Shown: positions 1 through 6,841, counted from the first letter of the stretch. The stretch is DNA of 9,610 nucleotides from Nitrospirae bacterium RBG_13_39_12 (GCA_001805125.1 MHEF01000019.1:12888-22497), one strand, 5' to 3'. Notes: generated from the sequence alone by a model not told the origin. Made by a program: numbers and translations.

Positions 1-1199
1 GGAACTATCTTGATGCAGAATGGGAAGAGAAAAAATTTATTATTGTTGACACCGGAGGTTTTTATCCACAACCTCCAGAGGACATATTCCTTCAGATTAA
101 AGAACACGCTGTTTTTGCAATTGAGGAAGGAGACGTTATAATCCACCTGCTGGATGGTAAAGACGGACTTACGCCGGCTGACATGGAACTTGCAAGATTG
201 CTCAGGGCTTCCGGGAAAAAAATACTCTGGGCAGTAAATAAGATAGACGGCCCTACACGTGAAGATAGGCTTTACGATTTTTATCCTATAGGTGCCGAAG
301 AACTATTGCCGGTTTCTGCTGCAACAGGTTACGGGTATGATGATTTCATGGACAAATTAACTTCTTTTTTACCTTTATACACTGAGGAAGAGATTGATTA
401 TCCAAAGATTGCAGTCGTGGGAAAACCAAATGTTGGGAAATCCACCTTGATAAATACCCTTCTTGGCAGGAAGAGATTAATCGTAAGCCCTGTTCCCGGA
501 ACAACAAGAGATTCAATAGACACTGTTTGTACTTACTATGGCAGAAAATACCTATTAATAGATACAGCAGGGCTCAGGAAAAAGAGTAAGGTAGGGTACT
601 CAATCGAAAGGTTTTCTATGGTCAGAGCGATCAGAAGCATAGAGCGATGTGATATAGCACTGATTGCAATAGATGCAAGTGAAGACATAGGTGAGCAGGA
701 TCAGAAAATCGCCGGTATTGTTGAAGGCTACGGCAAAGGCGCTATCATTCTGTTAAACAAATGGGACCTTGTTGATAAGCCTGAAGAAAGATATGAAAGT
801 TTATGTCGCAGATTGGCGAGGAAAATGTGGTTCATGCAATATGTACCAGTTATAACCATATCAGCATTGAGTAAAAAACGCATTACAAATATATTTCCAA
901 TAATTGACGGCATATTAAAAGAGAGGGAAAAGAGAATATCTACAGCAGATCTGAACAAATTTTTCAAAGAGTTTGCCTCAAGGTTGTCCCTGCCTTCATA
1001 TAAAGGCAGGGCAGTAAAGATTTATTATATCACTCAGGTTAAAACAGAGCCCCCTGCCTTTGTGGTTTTTACCAATTACACCTCTGCCATAAAAGATGCT
1101 GCCATACGACAGATAGAAAAGGGGCTACGGAACAGGTTTTCATTTATGGGAACACCTGTAAGGATCTATATCAAGCCGAAAAAAAGGGATAGCATTTAA
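1..1199 (+). CDS. der: Ribosome biogenesis GTPase Der (EngA), 5' end outside window
   Basis: Der is a tandem-GTPase protein that binds the 50S subunit and is needed for its late assembly. The reading frame is open from base 3, so the gene begins upstream. About 398 residues are visible, against roughly 440-490 for a complete Der, and what is missing includes the P-loop of the first GTPase domain. In the visible part, the first G domain shows DTGG (near base 48) and NKID (237-248). The second G domain shows GKPNVGKST (from about 419), DTAG (561-572), NKWD (756-767) and an ISAL G5 motif. A C-terminal KH-like domain follows, running from about KFFKEF to the end. An internal ATG at 183 lies inside the first G domain and is not the true start. 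The stop codon shares its last A with the next gene's ATG (TAATG), suggesting translational coupling. The tandem G domains make the identification very secure. Confidence 0.97.
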   Translation, partial: NYLDAEWEEKKFIIVDTGGFYPQPPEDIFLQIKEHAVFAIEEGDVIIHLLDGKDGLTPADMELARLLRASGKKILWAVNKIDGPTREDRLYDFYPIGAEELLPVSAATGYGYDDFMDKLTSFLPLYTEEEIDYPKIAVVGKPNVGKSTLINTLLGRKRLIVSPVPGTTRDSIDTVCTYYGRKYLLIDTAGLRKKSKVGYSIERFSMVRAIRSIERCDIALIAIDASEDIGEQDQKIAGIVEGYGKGAIILLNKWDLVDKPEERYESLCRRLARKMWFMQYVPVITISALSKKRITNIFPIIDGILKEREKRISTADLNKFFKEFASRLSLPSYKGRAVKIYYITQVKTEPPAFVVFTNYTSAIKDAAIRQIEKGLRNRFSFMGTPVRIYIKPKKRDSI

Positions 1200-2011
1200 T
1201 GAAATATTTAAAAATTATTACAAGGAGCTTCATAGATTTTTTTAAAGATGACGGGATTATGCTTGCAGGATCCATTTCTTACTTTACCATGATGGCACTT
1301 GTGCCATTTTGCCTTTTTTTGATTACCATATTCGGTTCCCTGCTCGGACAATATCATGGTTTCTATGAATTCTTCTCAAGAAAACTTATTCAATTTTTCC
1401 CTGAAATAACTTCGGAGATTACAGAACAGTTAGGAAAACTTATTGCTTTTAAAGGTATCGGACTATTAAGCCTGGTGCTATATGGACTTTTTTCTTTTTC
1501 GGTTTTTTCCTCTATTGAGAATGCAATGAATGTAATCTTCAAGGTTAAAAAGAAAAGGACACTCATATGGTCAATCATCCTGTCATTGTTTATTGTTACG
1601 GTTATTGTCTTAATGCTTTTCATTTCATTTGTTGCCACATCCCTAATTCATTTATTAAAAATATTAAAACCAAGTTTCCCTGAATTAAGGATTAGTTTGA
1701 TTGCATGGTTTCTTATACGTTATGTAGTGCCTTTTATAATGATTCTTTTTACATCTACAATTATTTATATGTTTTTCCCTAAAACCAGGGTAAAAACCTC
1801 TCATGCATTAACCGGTGCATTTTTTACAACCACATTCCTTGAAATTGCCAAGCACCTGTTTACCTGGTATGTCGGAACAATTGTTGTGTACGGAACAATA
1901 TACGGACCGCTTACTGCATTTGTTGTATTCCTGCTGTGGGTGTTCTATTCTTCATGCATCTTTTTAATCGGGGCTGAGGTGGTTCATAATCAGGGCATCT
2001 ATGAGAAATAA
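1199..2011 (+). CDS. YihY/BrkB family inner-membrane protein
   Basis: This 270-residue polytopic membrane protein belongs to the YihY/BrkB (UPF0761) family. The family was once mis-annotated as ribonuclease BN, and its molecular function is not settled; transport or envelope roles have been proposed. About six hydrophobic segments can be seen, near residues 20-46, 88-108, 120-147, 168-193, 203-225 and 235-262. Family-typical features are the N-terminal DGIMLAGSISYFTMMALVP segment, the YGPLTAFVVFLLW segment near the C-terminus and the closing GAEVVHN. Length is normal for the compact members of the family. The ATG overlaps the der stop by one base, and an AAGGGAT sequence within the end of der is the likely but poorly spaced ribosome binding site. 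The gene probably depends on transcription from der. The family call is secure, but no specific substrate can be inferred. Confidence 0.93.
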   Translation: MKYLKIITRSFIDFFKDDGIMLAGSISYFTMMALVPFCLFLITIFGSLLGQYHGFYEFFSRKLIQFFPEITSEITEQLGKLIAFKGIGLLSLVLYGLFSFSVFSSIENAMNVIFKVKKKRTLIWSIILSLFIVTVIVLMLFISFVATSLIHLLKILKPSFPELRISLIAWFLIRYVVPFIMILFTSTIIYMFFPKTRVKTSHALTGAFFTTTFLEIAKHLFTWYVGTIVVYGTIYGPLTAFVVFLLWVFYSSCIFLIGAEVVHNQGIYEK

Positions 2012-2091
2012 GAACAAGGTGCTTCCGATTATTTATCCTGATTATTAATACCCCTTGAAAATCTTTAAAAACTTAACCCGAGGCTTTCTGT
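2012..2091. other. Convergent gap between the yihY-like and M48 genes
   Basis: This 80-base AT-rich gap separates two convergent genes. GATTATT occurs twice at the left side. I find no GC-rich hairpin followed by a T-run on either strand, so no intrinsic terminator is called and termination may be Rho-dependent. Confidence 0.5.
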
Positions 2092-3711
2092 TTATAAATT
2101 TAATCCAGGGATAATCCTGTCCTCTATAACGCACTGGAGCATTTCGAGTTCATCCATGTCAAACCATGTAACATTGCAAACATTACATCTGTCTATCTCT
2201 ATCAGATACGCAAGACTGTAGAACGTCCTGAACATGGGGTTTCTGCATTTTGAGCATAAAATAACAGATTGAAACCTTTTTTTTGCACCCCTTAACTTTT
2301 TCTTCATGAGATTCCTTTGATTATCCATCAATACTGCCTTTGCCACGGATTTTACCCTGTCCGTAAAGCGCTTCTCCGTTCGCGCGATTATCCTTGGAAT
2401 TTTATCATTTTCAACAAGCATCCCACCGCAGAAATTGCATTGATAAACTTTTGTTTTTTCGTATGACACCTCAAACAGTGGTTGCTTGCACAAGGGACAG
2501 GAAAATGCTGATACCTCTCCATCTGATTGACTGAGGCGATTTTTGAATATCTCACTTATCGAACTGTCCTCAGACGCCCTCTCTACGGTATTTGCCGATC
2601 CCTTACTGATCCAGGTGCGGGGCGAAAGCCACGATAGAGAGACAAGTTCTGCAAAATTGTATGGTCCCTGCCATTGATGCCTGGTATCAAGTGCATAATA
2701 TAAAATCTCAGGAGTTTCTGATATATAAGGAGTCTCTGTTTTTGAATATGCCTTTTCCTCAAATTCTGATATGTTGATGCGGGCCATTTTTAATAATATC
2801 TTTATCCTTTTTCCAATCGGTGGATGAGTAGAAAAAAGGTCAGCCCACCATGACCCTGACTTCTCCAGTTCAGTTGCTTTCGGATTGGTAATACAGAGCA
2901 TCTCAAGCCCTCCTCCAATAACACCTACGCCTGTCCAGTTCCTTGAAAGCAGATGGAGCGCCTCTGCCAATGCCAGAGGATTTCTGGTCATACGCAATGA
3001 AGCTGCATCAGCCCTGTATTCGCGTTCTCTGGAAATAAACATACTGAGTATGCTGCTCATTGTTAATAAAACCGAGAAAAGAAAAAAAAGAAGATAGAAT
3101 CCCATATAGTCCTCATCATTGAGGTTTTCTAACATAGACGCATACATGCCGAAAAGACTGGTAGCAACCGTAGTATCGAGACAGTCTCCCGATAAAATAT
3201 GATAAGCTTCATGTGCCATAACAGCTTCAAGCTGGGGCCTTGTCAGTCTTGAAAGAAGACCCTCTGTTATCGCAATAACAGCATCACCTTTTAAATCAGC
3301 TGCTGCCATGGCATTCATTGACAGGCTCGGGATTACCATACATTTCATCTGTCTTTTGTTTCCCGTCACAACATGTATTTCGTCCGTAATGTTCATCAGT
3401 CGTCTATGTACGCCGTCTTCAGGGTCTGGCGGAGAAGCGCCGAGGCTGCGCATTATAGAGCCGGCAGCACCAAACGCTGAAAAACTGAAATGTATTATTG
3501 CAATGATAAGTGAAATAACAATTAATACCAAAAGATAAAGTGGTTCCCTAAACAGAAGAAAGCCTGAACCTAAGAACTGCACCGGGAAAATAAAAGCGAG
3601 ACCCAGAAACAATGCAACTGAAACACAGAAATACATGACGAGCAAAATAATGAAAAGAACACTTATTCTCCAGCTTTTCTTTTTTTCTATATCAATGAAC
3701 GTCAGTGGCAT
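2092..3711 (-). CDS. Membrane M48 (HtpX-like) metalloprotease with GYF_2-like domain and two C-terminal zinc ribbons
   Basis: A 539-residue zinc metalloprotease of the M48/HtpX group, expected to cleave misfolded membrane proteins. Two hydrophobic segments near residues 17-43 and 56-78 precede the catalytic domain. Zinc-binding HEAYH is at 167-171, a further hydrophobic segment lies at 205-226, and the third-ligand motif EYRAD is at 231-235. HPPIGKRI, normal for the end of an M48 core, is near 296. HtpX is typically about 290 residues, so the C-terminal 220 are extra. They contain a GYF_2-like segment (about 337-371, with QGPYNFAEL), a first zinc ribbon (Cys405, 408, 425, 428) and a second (Cys486, 489, 509, 512) ending in WFDMDELE, the signature of zf-TFIIB ribbons. 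The gene lies 90 bases downstream of lemA on the same strand, a known pairing. The chosen ATG has only a weak ribosome binding site. The protease call is very secure; the role of the tail is unknown. Confidence 0.92.
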   Translation of the reverse strand: MPLTFIDIEKKKSWRISVLFIILLVMYFCVSVALFLGLAFIFPVQFLGSGFLLFREPLYLLVLIVISLIIAIIHFSFSAFGAAGSIMRSLGASPPDPEDGVHRRLMNITDEIHVVTGNKRQMKCMVIPSLSMNAMAAADLKGDAVIAITEGLLSRLTRPQLEAVMAHEAYHILSGDCLDTTVATSLFGMYASMLENLNDEDYMGFYLLFFLFSVLLTMSSILSMFISREREYRADAASLRMTRNPLALAEALHLLSRNWTGVGVIGGGLEMLCITNPKATELEKSGSWWADLFSTHPPIGKRIKILLKMARINISEFEEKAYSKTETPYISETPEILYYALDTRHQWQGPYNFAELVSLSWLSPRTWISKGSANTVERASEDSSISEIFKNRLSQSDGEVSAFSCPLCKQPLFEVSYEKTKVYQCNFCGGMLVENDKIPRIIARTEKRFTDRVKSVAKAVLMDNQRNLMKKKLRGAKKRFQSVILCSKCRNPMFRTFYSLAYLIEIDRCNVCNVTWFDMDELEMLQCVIEDRIIPGLNL

Positions 3712-3761
3712 AGGTCATATTAAGTTTCATCAATCGACGATATAAACGAGATAAGCTAATG

Positions 3762-3786
3762 AATATTTACTCATCGAGAGAATATT
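3762..3786. repeat. 25-base imperfect palindrome between lemA and the M48 gene
   Basis: AATATT at 3762-3767 and again at 3781-3786 flank CTC and GAG arms around an ATC centre, giving near-symmetry over 25 bases. It sits in the 90-base gap between two same-strand genes. It could be an mRNA processing or stability hairpin, or an operator, but its AT-rich arms could also arise by chance. No T-run follows on the minus strand, so it is not a standard terminator. Confidence 0.35.
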
Positions 3787-3801
3787 TATTAAGATTTTTC
3801 T

Positions 3802-4365
3802 TCATTTTGTGCGCGCACTGATATCCGCAACAGGCAGACCCTTATCAGTATCCTCCGAAGAGAAAAATTCCACACTTTGGAAGGCGAATATAGAAGCTAC
3901 AATATTATCAGGAAAAACCTCGAGTTTAGTCCTGAAGTTTGCGACGAGGTCATTATAAAGCTGCCTTGCAAATGCGATACGGTTTTCTGTCGATGTGAGT
4001 TCCTCCTGAAGCTGCATGACGTTTTCGTTGCTCTTGAGTGAAGGGTAATTTTCCATAACTATAAAAAGCCTCCCGAGCGCCAGGGTCAGCGTGTCTTCTG
4101 CAAAAGCCTTTTCATGCATACTTACAGCTGATAATGCTCTTGTTCTGGCAGACGTAACAGCTTCCAAAGTACTACGCTCAAATTCCATATACCCTTTAAC
4201 GACTGCTACCAGGTTTGGTATAAGATCGTGCCTTCGTTTAAGCTGAACATCAATCTGGTACCAGGCGTTCTTAACCTCATTTCGAAGAGTAACCAGTCTG
4301 TTATATATAAATATTACCCAGGATAAGAACAGAAATATTAAAGAAATGAATACCCAAACTGCCAT
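3802..4365 (-). CDS. lemA: LemA family membrane protein
   Basis: This 187-residue protein has one N-terminal membrane helix (about residues 3-22), followed by the hallmark LemA segment near residues 24-60 (NRLVTLRNEVKNAW, then QLKRRHDLIPNLV). The rest is predicted to be a helical bundle, with EELTSTENRIAFARQLYND near 125-143. The usual LemA topology places the short N-terminus outside and the helical domain in the cytoplasm, though family members differ. Biochemical function is unsettled. LemA genes often sit beside HtpX/M48 proteases or TPM-domain proteins, and here the M48 gene follows directly, which supports a joint membrane quality-control role. The ATG is preceded by AAGGCGG. The upstream gene ends 41 bases away, so all three genes are probably one transcript. 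Confidence 0.95.
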   Translation of the reverse strand: MAVWVFISLIFLFLSWVIFIYNRLVTLRNEVKNAWYQIDVQLKRRHDLIPNLVAVVKGYMEFERSTLEAVTSARTRALSAVSMHEKAFAEDTLTLALGRLFIVMENYPSLKSNENVMQLQEELTSTENRIAFARQLYNDLVANFRTKLEVFPDNIVASIFAFQSVEFFSSEDTDKGLPVADISARTK

Positions 4366-4406
4366 CTTACCGCCTTGTAAAAATTACCTGAAGTTTATTT
4401 TTTTAA

Positions 4407-5297
4407 TCAATCCTCTTTTTTCAATATCTTAACTATTTCTTCAATCTGATTGTCTGCCTTATCCGGCTCCAGCGGACATGCAGCAGCACCCTTATGTCCT
4501 CCTCCCCCAAATTTACTGCATATCTGCCCGCAGTTAGAAAGGCTTGTCCTGTTAAATATATTATGCCCAAGTGTTAGAGCTACAAAATATTTCCCGGGCC
4601 CCCATTGAGCACGGACAGATACATTAGTATCAGGGAATAGAGTATACACAAGGAACCTGTTTCCGACAGGCATTCTGTCCAGAGAACGGAAGTCTGTAAT
4701 CACAACATTTCCATCCTGTCTTGAATTCTGTTTAAGAAGATTCAAGAAAGCTGAATTATTTTCCCTGAGCAGTTCTACTCGTTTAACAACAATAGGCTGT
4801 GAAAGTATTTTATCTATTGACATTTTTTTCAACCATTGTACTAAAAGCTCAAAATATTCCTTAAACCTCCCTATGCCGGAGCGTGAATCTATAGTAAAAC
4901 CGAGGAGTATTACTCCTTTTGGGTCGGTTACGTCCTTCATCGTCAGATGGGCAGAGTCAAAACGGTCTGTTTCTTTGACAAGGAATTCATATTTTTTTAG
5001 TTTATCCGAAGAATAATAGTCGTATATTACCCTTGAAGCACTCGGCGCTATCGAGTGCTTCCCAACAAAATTATCAGGAGGCTTTTCATTGCTTTCTGTA
5101 ATCTCATGGTGATCAAACCACATTGCACATTTGGGATGATACGGCAGGTTTACAACAATATCATTGCCTGTAATTTCAAATTTCTTGTCAGTAATGTCCT
5201 GCGGGTGGATTAATTCCAATGAATTAATCTTCTCCATGGTAGTAAGAAGAACTGATGATGTCACTCCGTCAAGGTCTCCACGTGTTACGAGTCTCAT
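4407..5297 (-). CDS. DHH-family phosphoesterase (exopolyphosphatase-related)
   Basis: A 296-residue member of the DHH/DHHA1 phosphoesterase superfamily, which includes RecJ, NrnA-type nanoRNases, c-di-AMP phosphodiesterases and exopolyphosphatases. The metal-binding motifs are visible: DLD at residues 8-10 (motif I), DHH at 62-64 (motif III), DRFD at 111-114 (motif IV), and the C-terminal DHHA1 glycine motif GGGGHKGAAA at 264-273. The motif II position appears to be NLP (Asn50) where many relatives have Asp, which could change metal coordination. The substrate cannot be chosen from sequence: short RNA, cyclic dinucleotide, phosphoadenosine phosphate or polyphosphate are all possible. A strong GGGAGGG at 5302-5308 supports the ATG. 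It is the first gene of a likely operon with lemA and the M48 protease. I see no established functional link among the three. Confidence 0.87.
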   Translation of the reverse strand: MRLVTRGDLDGVTSSVLLTTMEKINSLELIHPQDITDKKFEITGNDIVVNLPYHPKCAMWFDHHEITESNEKPPDNFVGKHSIAPSASRVIYDYYSSDKLKKYEFLVKETDRFDSAHLTMKDVTDPKGVILLGFTIDSRSGIGRFKEYFELLVQWLKKMSIDKILSQPIVVKRVELLRENNSAFLNLLKQNSRQDGNVVITDFRSLDRMPVGNRFLVYTLFPDTNVSVRAQWGPGKYFVALTLGHNIFNRTSLSNCGQICSKFGGGGHKGAAACPLEPDKADNQIEEIVKILKKED

Positions 5298-5330
5298 ATT
5301 TCCCTCCCAAAATCAATTTTCCTTTTTTAT

Positions 5331-5336
5331 AGTATA
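5331..5336 (-). promoter_or_regulatory. Candidate -10 box for the DHH-lemA-M48 operon
   Basis: The minus strand reads TATACT here, five of six matches to the sigma-70 -10 consensus. It lies 34 bases upstream of the DHH gene ATG and is followed by an AT-rich start region. The expected -35 position, 17 bases further upstream, is a poor match (TCGCAT), so this would be a weak or activator-dependent promoter. Confidence 0.4.
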
Positions 5337-5366
5337 AAACAAAAACTTCTCAGATGCGAGAATATA

Positions 5367-5465
5367 TCAGAACATATAATAAGTGATCATACATCAGAAC
5401 CCGGATCTTTTCAGAATATTAGTATATAGGGCGTGTTATTATATAAACACCCTGATTGTTCTGAA
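5367..5465. repeat. Cluster of TCAGAAC repeats with a two-tier inverted repeat
   Basis: TCAGAAC occurs at 5367-5373 and 5394-5400, and its reverse complement GTTCTGA at 5458-5464. In addition, TTCAGAA (5410-5416) can pair with TTCTGAA (5459-5465). Inside that, AGGG (5428-5431) plus TGTT (5434-5437) can pair with AACACCCT (5446-5453), leaving a two-base CG bulge and an eight-base AT loop. The element lies between the divergently read DHH operon and the small Sm-like gene. It could be an operator cluster, a small structured RNA or a worn palindromic repeat. No T-tract follows on the plus strand, which argues against an intrinsic terminator. Confidence 0.45.
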
Positions 5466-5471
5466 TACGGA

Positions 5472-5500
5472 TTGAATTTAAAATTGTTAAAAATTAGAAT
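5472..5500 (+). promoter_or_regulatory. Sigma-70-type promoter for the small Sm-like gene
   Basis: TTGAAT (5472-5477) is followed after exactly 17 bases by TAGAAT (5495-5500); both are close to the -35 and -10 consensus. Transcription would begin near 5507, leaving a leader of about 50 bases before the TTG start at 5556. The promoter lies just downstream of the inverted repeat, so that structure could act as an upstream operator for this gene. Confidence 0.6.
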
Positions 5501-5555
5501 TACAGGAAGTTAATAAAGAAAAGGTTGGAAGATAGTAAATCCCCGGGAGGTGACT

Positions 5556-5720
5556 TTGAATAATCTGGTCGGGAAGATTGTTGATGTAAAAACAGCGGAT
5601 ATAACCTATACTGGCAAACTAATTGAGTTAGGAAAAAAAGAAGTTCACCTCGAATCAGAAAGTGGCTGGATTACAATTCCGGTTGACATAATTACTTCTA
5701 TCGAAGAGAGAGATAGTTAA
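5556..5720 (+). CDS. 54-residue protein, probable Sm-like or SH3-like small barrel, TTG start
   Basis: I do not recognise a named family. The frame begins at TTG 5556, five bases after GGAGG within GGAGGTGA (5546-5553), an eight-base perfect match to the anti-Shine-Dalgarno. An in-frame GTG at 5550 lies inside that site and is unlikely to be the start. The peptide begins MNNLVGKIVDVKTADITYTG and ends SIEERDS. It alternates hydrophobic and polar residues in five short predicted beta strands: GKIVDVKT, YTGKLIELG, EVHLESES, GWITIPV and IITSIEE. The layout of modification-prone strands with 'G-x-L' and a late 'IP...ITSIEE' resembles Hfq/LSm or SH3-like small barrels. It is a resemblance only. The stop overlaps the rsmE stop by four bases, convergently. 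It has its own promoter-like sequence. It could bind RNA or act as a small subunit; function is unknown. Confidence 0.75.
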   Translation: MNNLVGKIVDVKTADITYTGKLIELGKKEVHLESESGWITIPVDIITSIEERDS

Positions 5721-6484
5721 CACATATCACCCAATAAAAATTGCACTAAAGTTACTGCTGCGACTGCTGCGGTTTCTGCCCTGAGAATCCTTTCACCAAA
5801 AGATGCTACGATGAGCCCCTTTTCTTTTGCAAGATTGATTTCTTTTTTTATAAACCCGCCTTCAGGCCCAATGACAACAAAAAAAGATGAAGGATAAGGT
5901 ACGAGAGAAGCAAAAGCCTCTGATAGTTTCATACCTCCTTCCTCATAAAAGATAAAACCAACCCCTTTAACTGCCCCCTTTATAAGTGGAGGCTGAGGGG
6001 GATAATTTATATATGTTTGTTTAGAAAAAAACTCTTTAAACTCCATTGGGTCATGAACGATAGGTATCATGCTTCGTCCTGATTGCCTTGATGCCTCTTC
6101 TGCTATTTTTCTCCAGCGAACAACTTTCCTGGTTTGTCTTAGCTGGCTTCTTTCAGTAATGGCAGGAATTATCTCTCTCACTCCAAGTTCTGTTGCTTTC
6201 TGAATAACCATGTCCATTTTTTCACCTTTGAGAATACCCTGCATAAGAGTGATGTTTATATGCGATTCGGTATTGCATGGAAATTTTTCTTCTACCTCAG
6301 TGACTACTTCCCTTTTATCAACCTCTATTACATTTGTCCTGTAACAATTTCCTTTCCCGTCAAAGATAATTAAATCGTCTCCCTTTCTGCATCGGAGAAC
6401 AGAATTGAGATACCTTGCTTTTTCACCGGTAATTGATATCCTGTTGTTTTTGATTTCAGATATAGGAAGATATATTCTCGGCAT
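5717..6484 (-). CDS. rsmE: 16S rRNA (uracil1498-N3)-methyltransferase RsmE, with in-frame repeat insertion
   Basis: RsmE transfers a methyl group from S-adenosylmethionine to N3 of U1498 of 16S rRNA in the 30S subunit. The 255-residue protein has an N-terminal PUA-like domain (about residues 1-70) and a C-terminal SPOUT knotted methyltransferase domain. Family motifs seen are KGEKMDMVIQKATELGV (86-102), ERSQLR near 111, GPEGG (206-210) and the knot motif RILRAETAA (232-240). Between FFSKQTYIN and FIFYEEGG, where the family has a short loop, about 19 residues including YPPQPPLIKGAVKGVGF are encoded by a palindromic repeat. The insertion lies in a surface loop before the knot, so the enzyme probably stays active. 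The ATG is preceded by AAAGGAT at longer than usual spacing. It converges with the small gene at 5556-5720. Confidence 0.96.
   Translation of the reverse strand: MPRIYLPISEIKNNRISITGEKARYLNSVLRCRKGDDLIIFDGKGNCYRTNVIEVDKREVVTEVEEKFPCNTESHINITLMQGILKGEKMDMVIQKATELGVREIIPAITERSQLRQTRKVVRWRKIAEEASRQSGRSMIPIVHDPMEFKEFFSKQTYINYPPQPPLIKGAVKGVGFIFYEEGGMKLSEAFASLVPYPSSFFVVIGPEGGFIKKEINLAKEKGLIVASFGERILRAETAAVAAVTLVQFLLGDMC
5954..6010. repeat. Degenerate palindromic repeat inserted in frame within rsmE
   Basis: Read on the minus strand, this segment is a C-rich arm (ATCCCCCTCAGCC), a short centre (TTATAA) and a G-rich arm (GGGGGCAG, then AAAGGGG). The arms pair imperfectly as a long hairpin. It resembles the short palindromic 'CCCCCTNNNCCCCCTTT...AAGGGGG' elements scattered in several Gram-negative and cyanobacterial genomes, which, when coding, give PPxPPLxKGG-type peptides. 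Here the translation is YPPQPPLIKGAVKGVGF, residues about 159-177 of RsmE. The frame is kept. The family resemblance is from memory, and copies elsewhere in this genome cannot be seen. Confidence 0.65.
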
Positions 6485-6524
6485 CGTTTATGTTTTATCC
6501 TTTTGTTCTAATTAAATTAACGCC

Positions 6525-6552
6525 CTTATAACTTTGTCTTGTAGATTTTAAA
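6525..6552 (-). promoter_or_regulatory. Candidate rsmE promoter
   Basis: On the minus strand TTTAAA (6547-6552) and TATAAG (6525-6530) are separated by 16 bases, matching the -35 and -10 consensus at four and five of six positions. It lies about 40 bases upstream of the rsmE ATG in an AT-rich gap, so chance matches are possible. Confidence 0.35.
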
Positions 6553-6604
6553 TTTAAGAGCTCTCAATAAAATAAGGGTAAAGTCCCATTGAAGCCACAC
6601 GATT

Positions 6605-6841
6605 TTAAGAGAATAACATGCTTCTAAGAAGCAATAACATTTTATCAGTTTTCTCATGAACAGACATTTTTCTATGATTATACCGCCATACATATTCAGC
6701 AAGATACAAAGGAAGACGTTCTTTGCGAATACCTCCTTTGGCGGCAAGTCTCCTTTTCAGATATCCCTGGAAACCTTCAAGGCCATTTATGTGATTGCCC
6801 TTCTTGTCAGAGTAATCTCAGCCTGCGTAATCAACAGATTC
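6605..6841 (-). pseudogene. Decayed C-terminal fragment of an IS1595-family (ISXO2-like) transposase
   Basis: The minus-strand frame ending at TAA 6605-6607 encodes HINGLEGFQGYLKRRL followed by AAKGGIRKERLPLYLAEY and VWRYNHRK. This is the characteristic C-terminus of IS1595-family DDE transposases, normally HINGLEGFWG...RYNHR, with the catalytic Glu of 'GLEGF' still present. The tryptophan after GF is changed to Gln. An in-frame TGA at 6818-6820 interrupts the upstream part, and beyond about 6841 no transposase-like sequence is recognisable. The N-terminal zinc ribbon and the two catalytic Asp residues are therefore absent. Complete transposases are about 300 residues; fewer than 80 remain. 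No convincing terminal inverted repeats or target duplication are visible, although the sequence GGGTAAAGTCCC near 6576 could mark the old right end. The remnant occupies most of the 6485-6877 gap. Confidence 0.8.

Noticed and set aside
1390..1638. Minus-strand 82-codon frame within the yihY-like gene
   Set aside because: It is opposite a clear membrane protein gene, and the apparent frame is explained by its AT-rich codons.
1199..2011. Ribonuclease BN annotation for the YihY-like protein
   Set aside because: That name came from an early misassignment in the family; this is a polytopic membrane protein with no nuclease motif.
5427..5454. Intrinsic terminator at the inner stem upstream of the small gene
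   Set aside because: The stem is bulged and no T-run follows on either strand.
6526..6747. Minus-strand 73-codon frame across the transposase remnant
   Set aside because: It is out of frame with the recognisable transposase peptide, which is read in another minus-strand frame.
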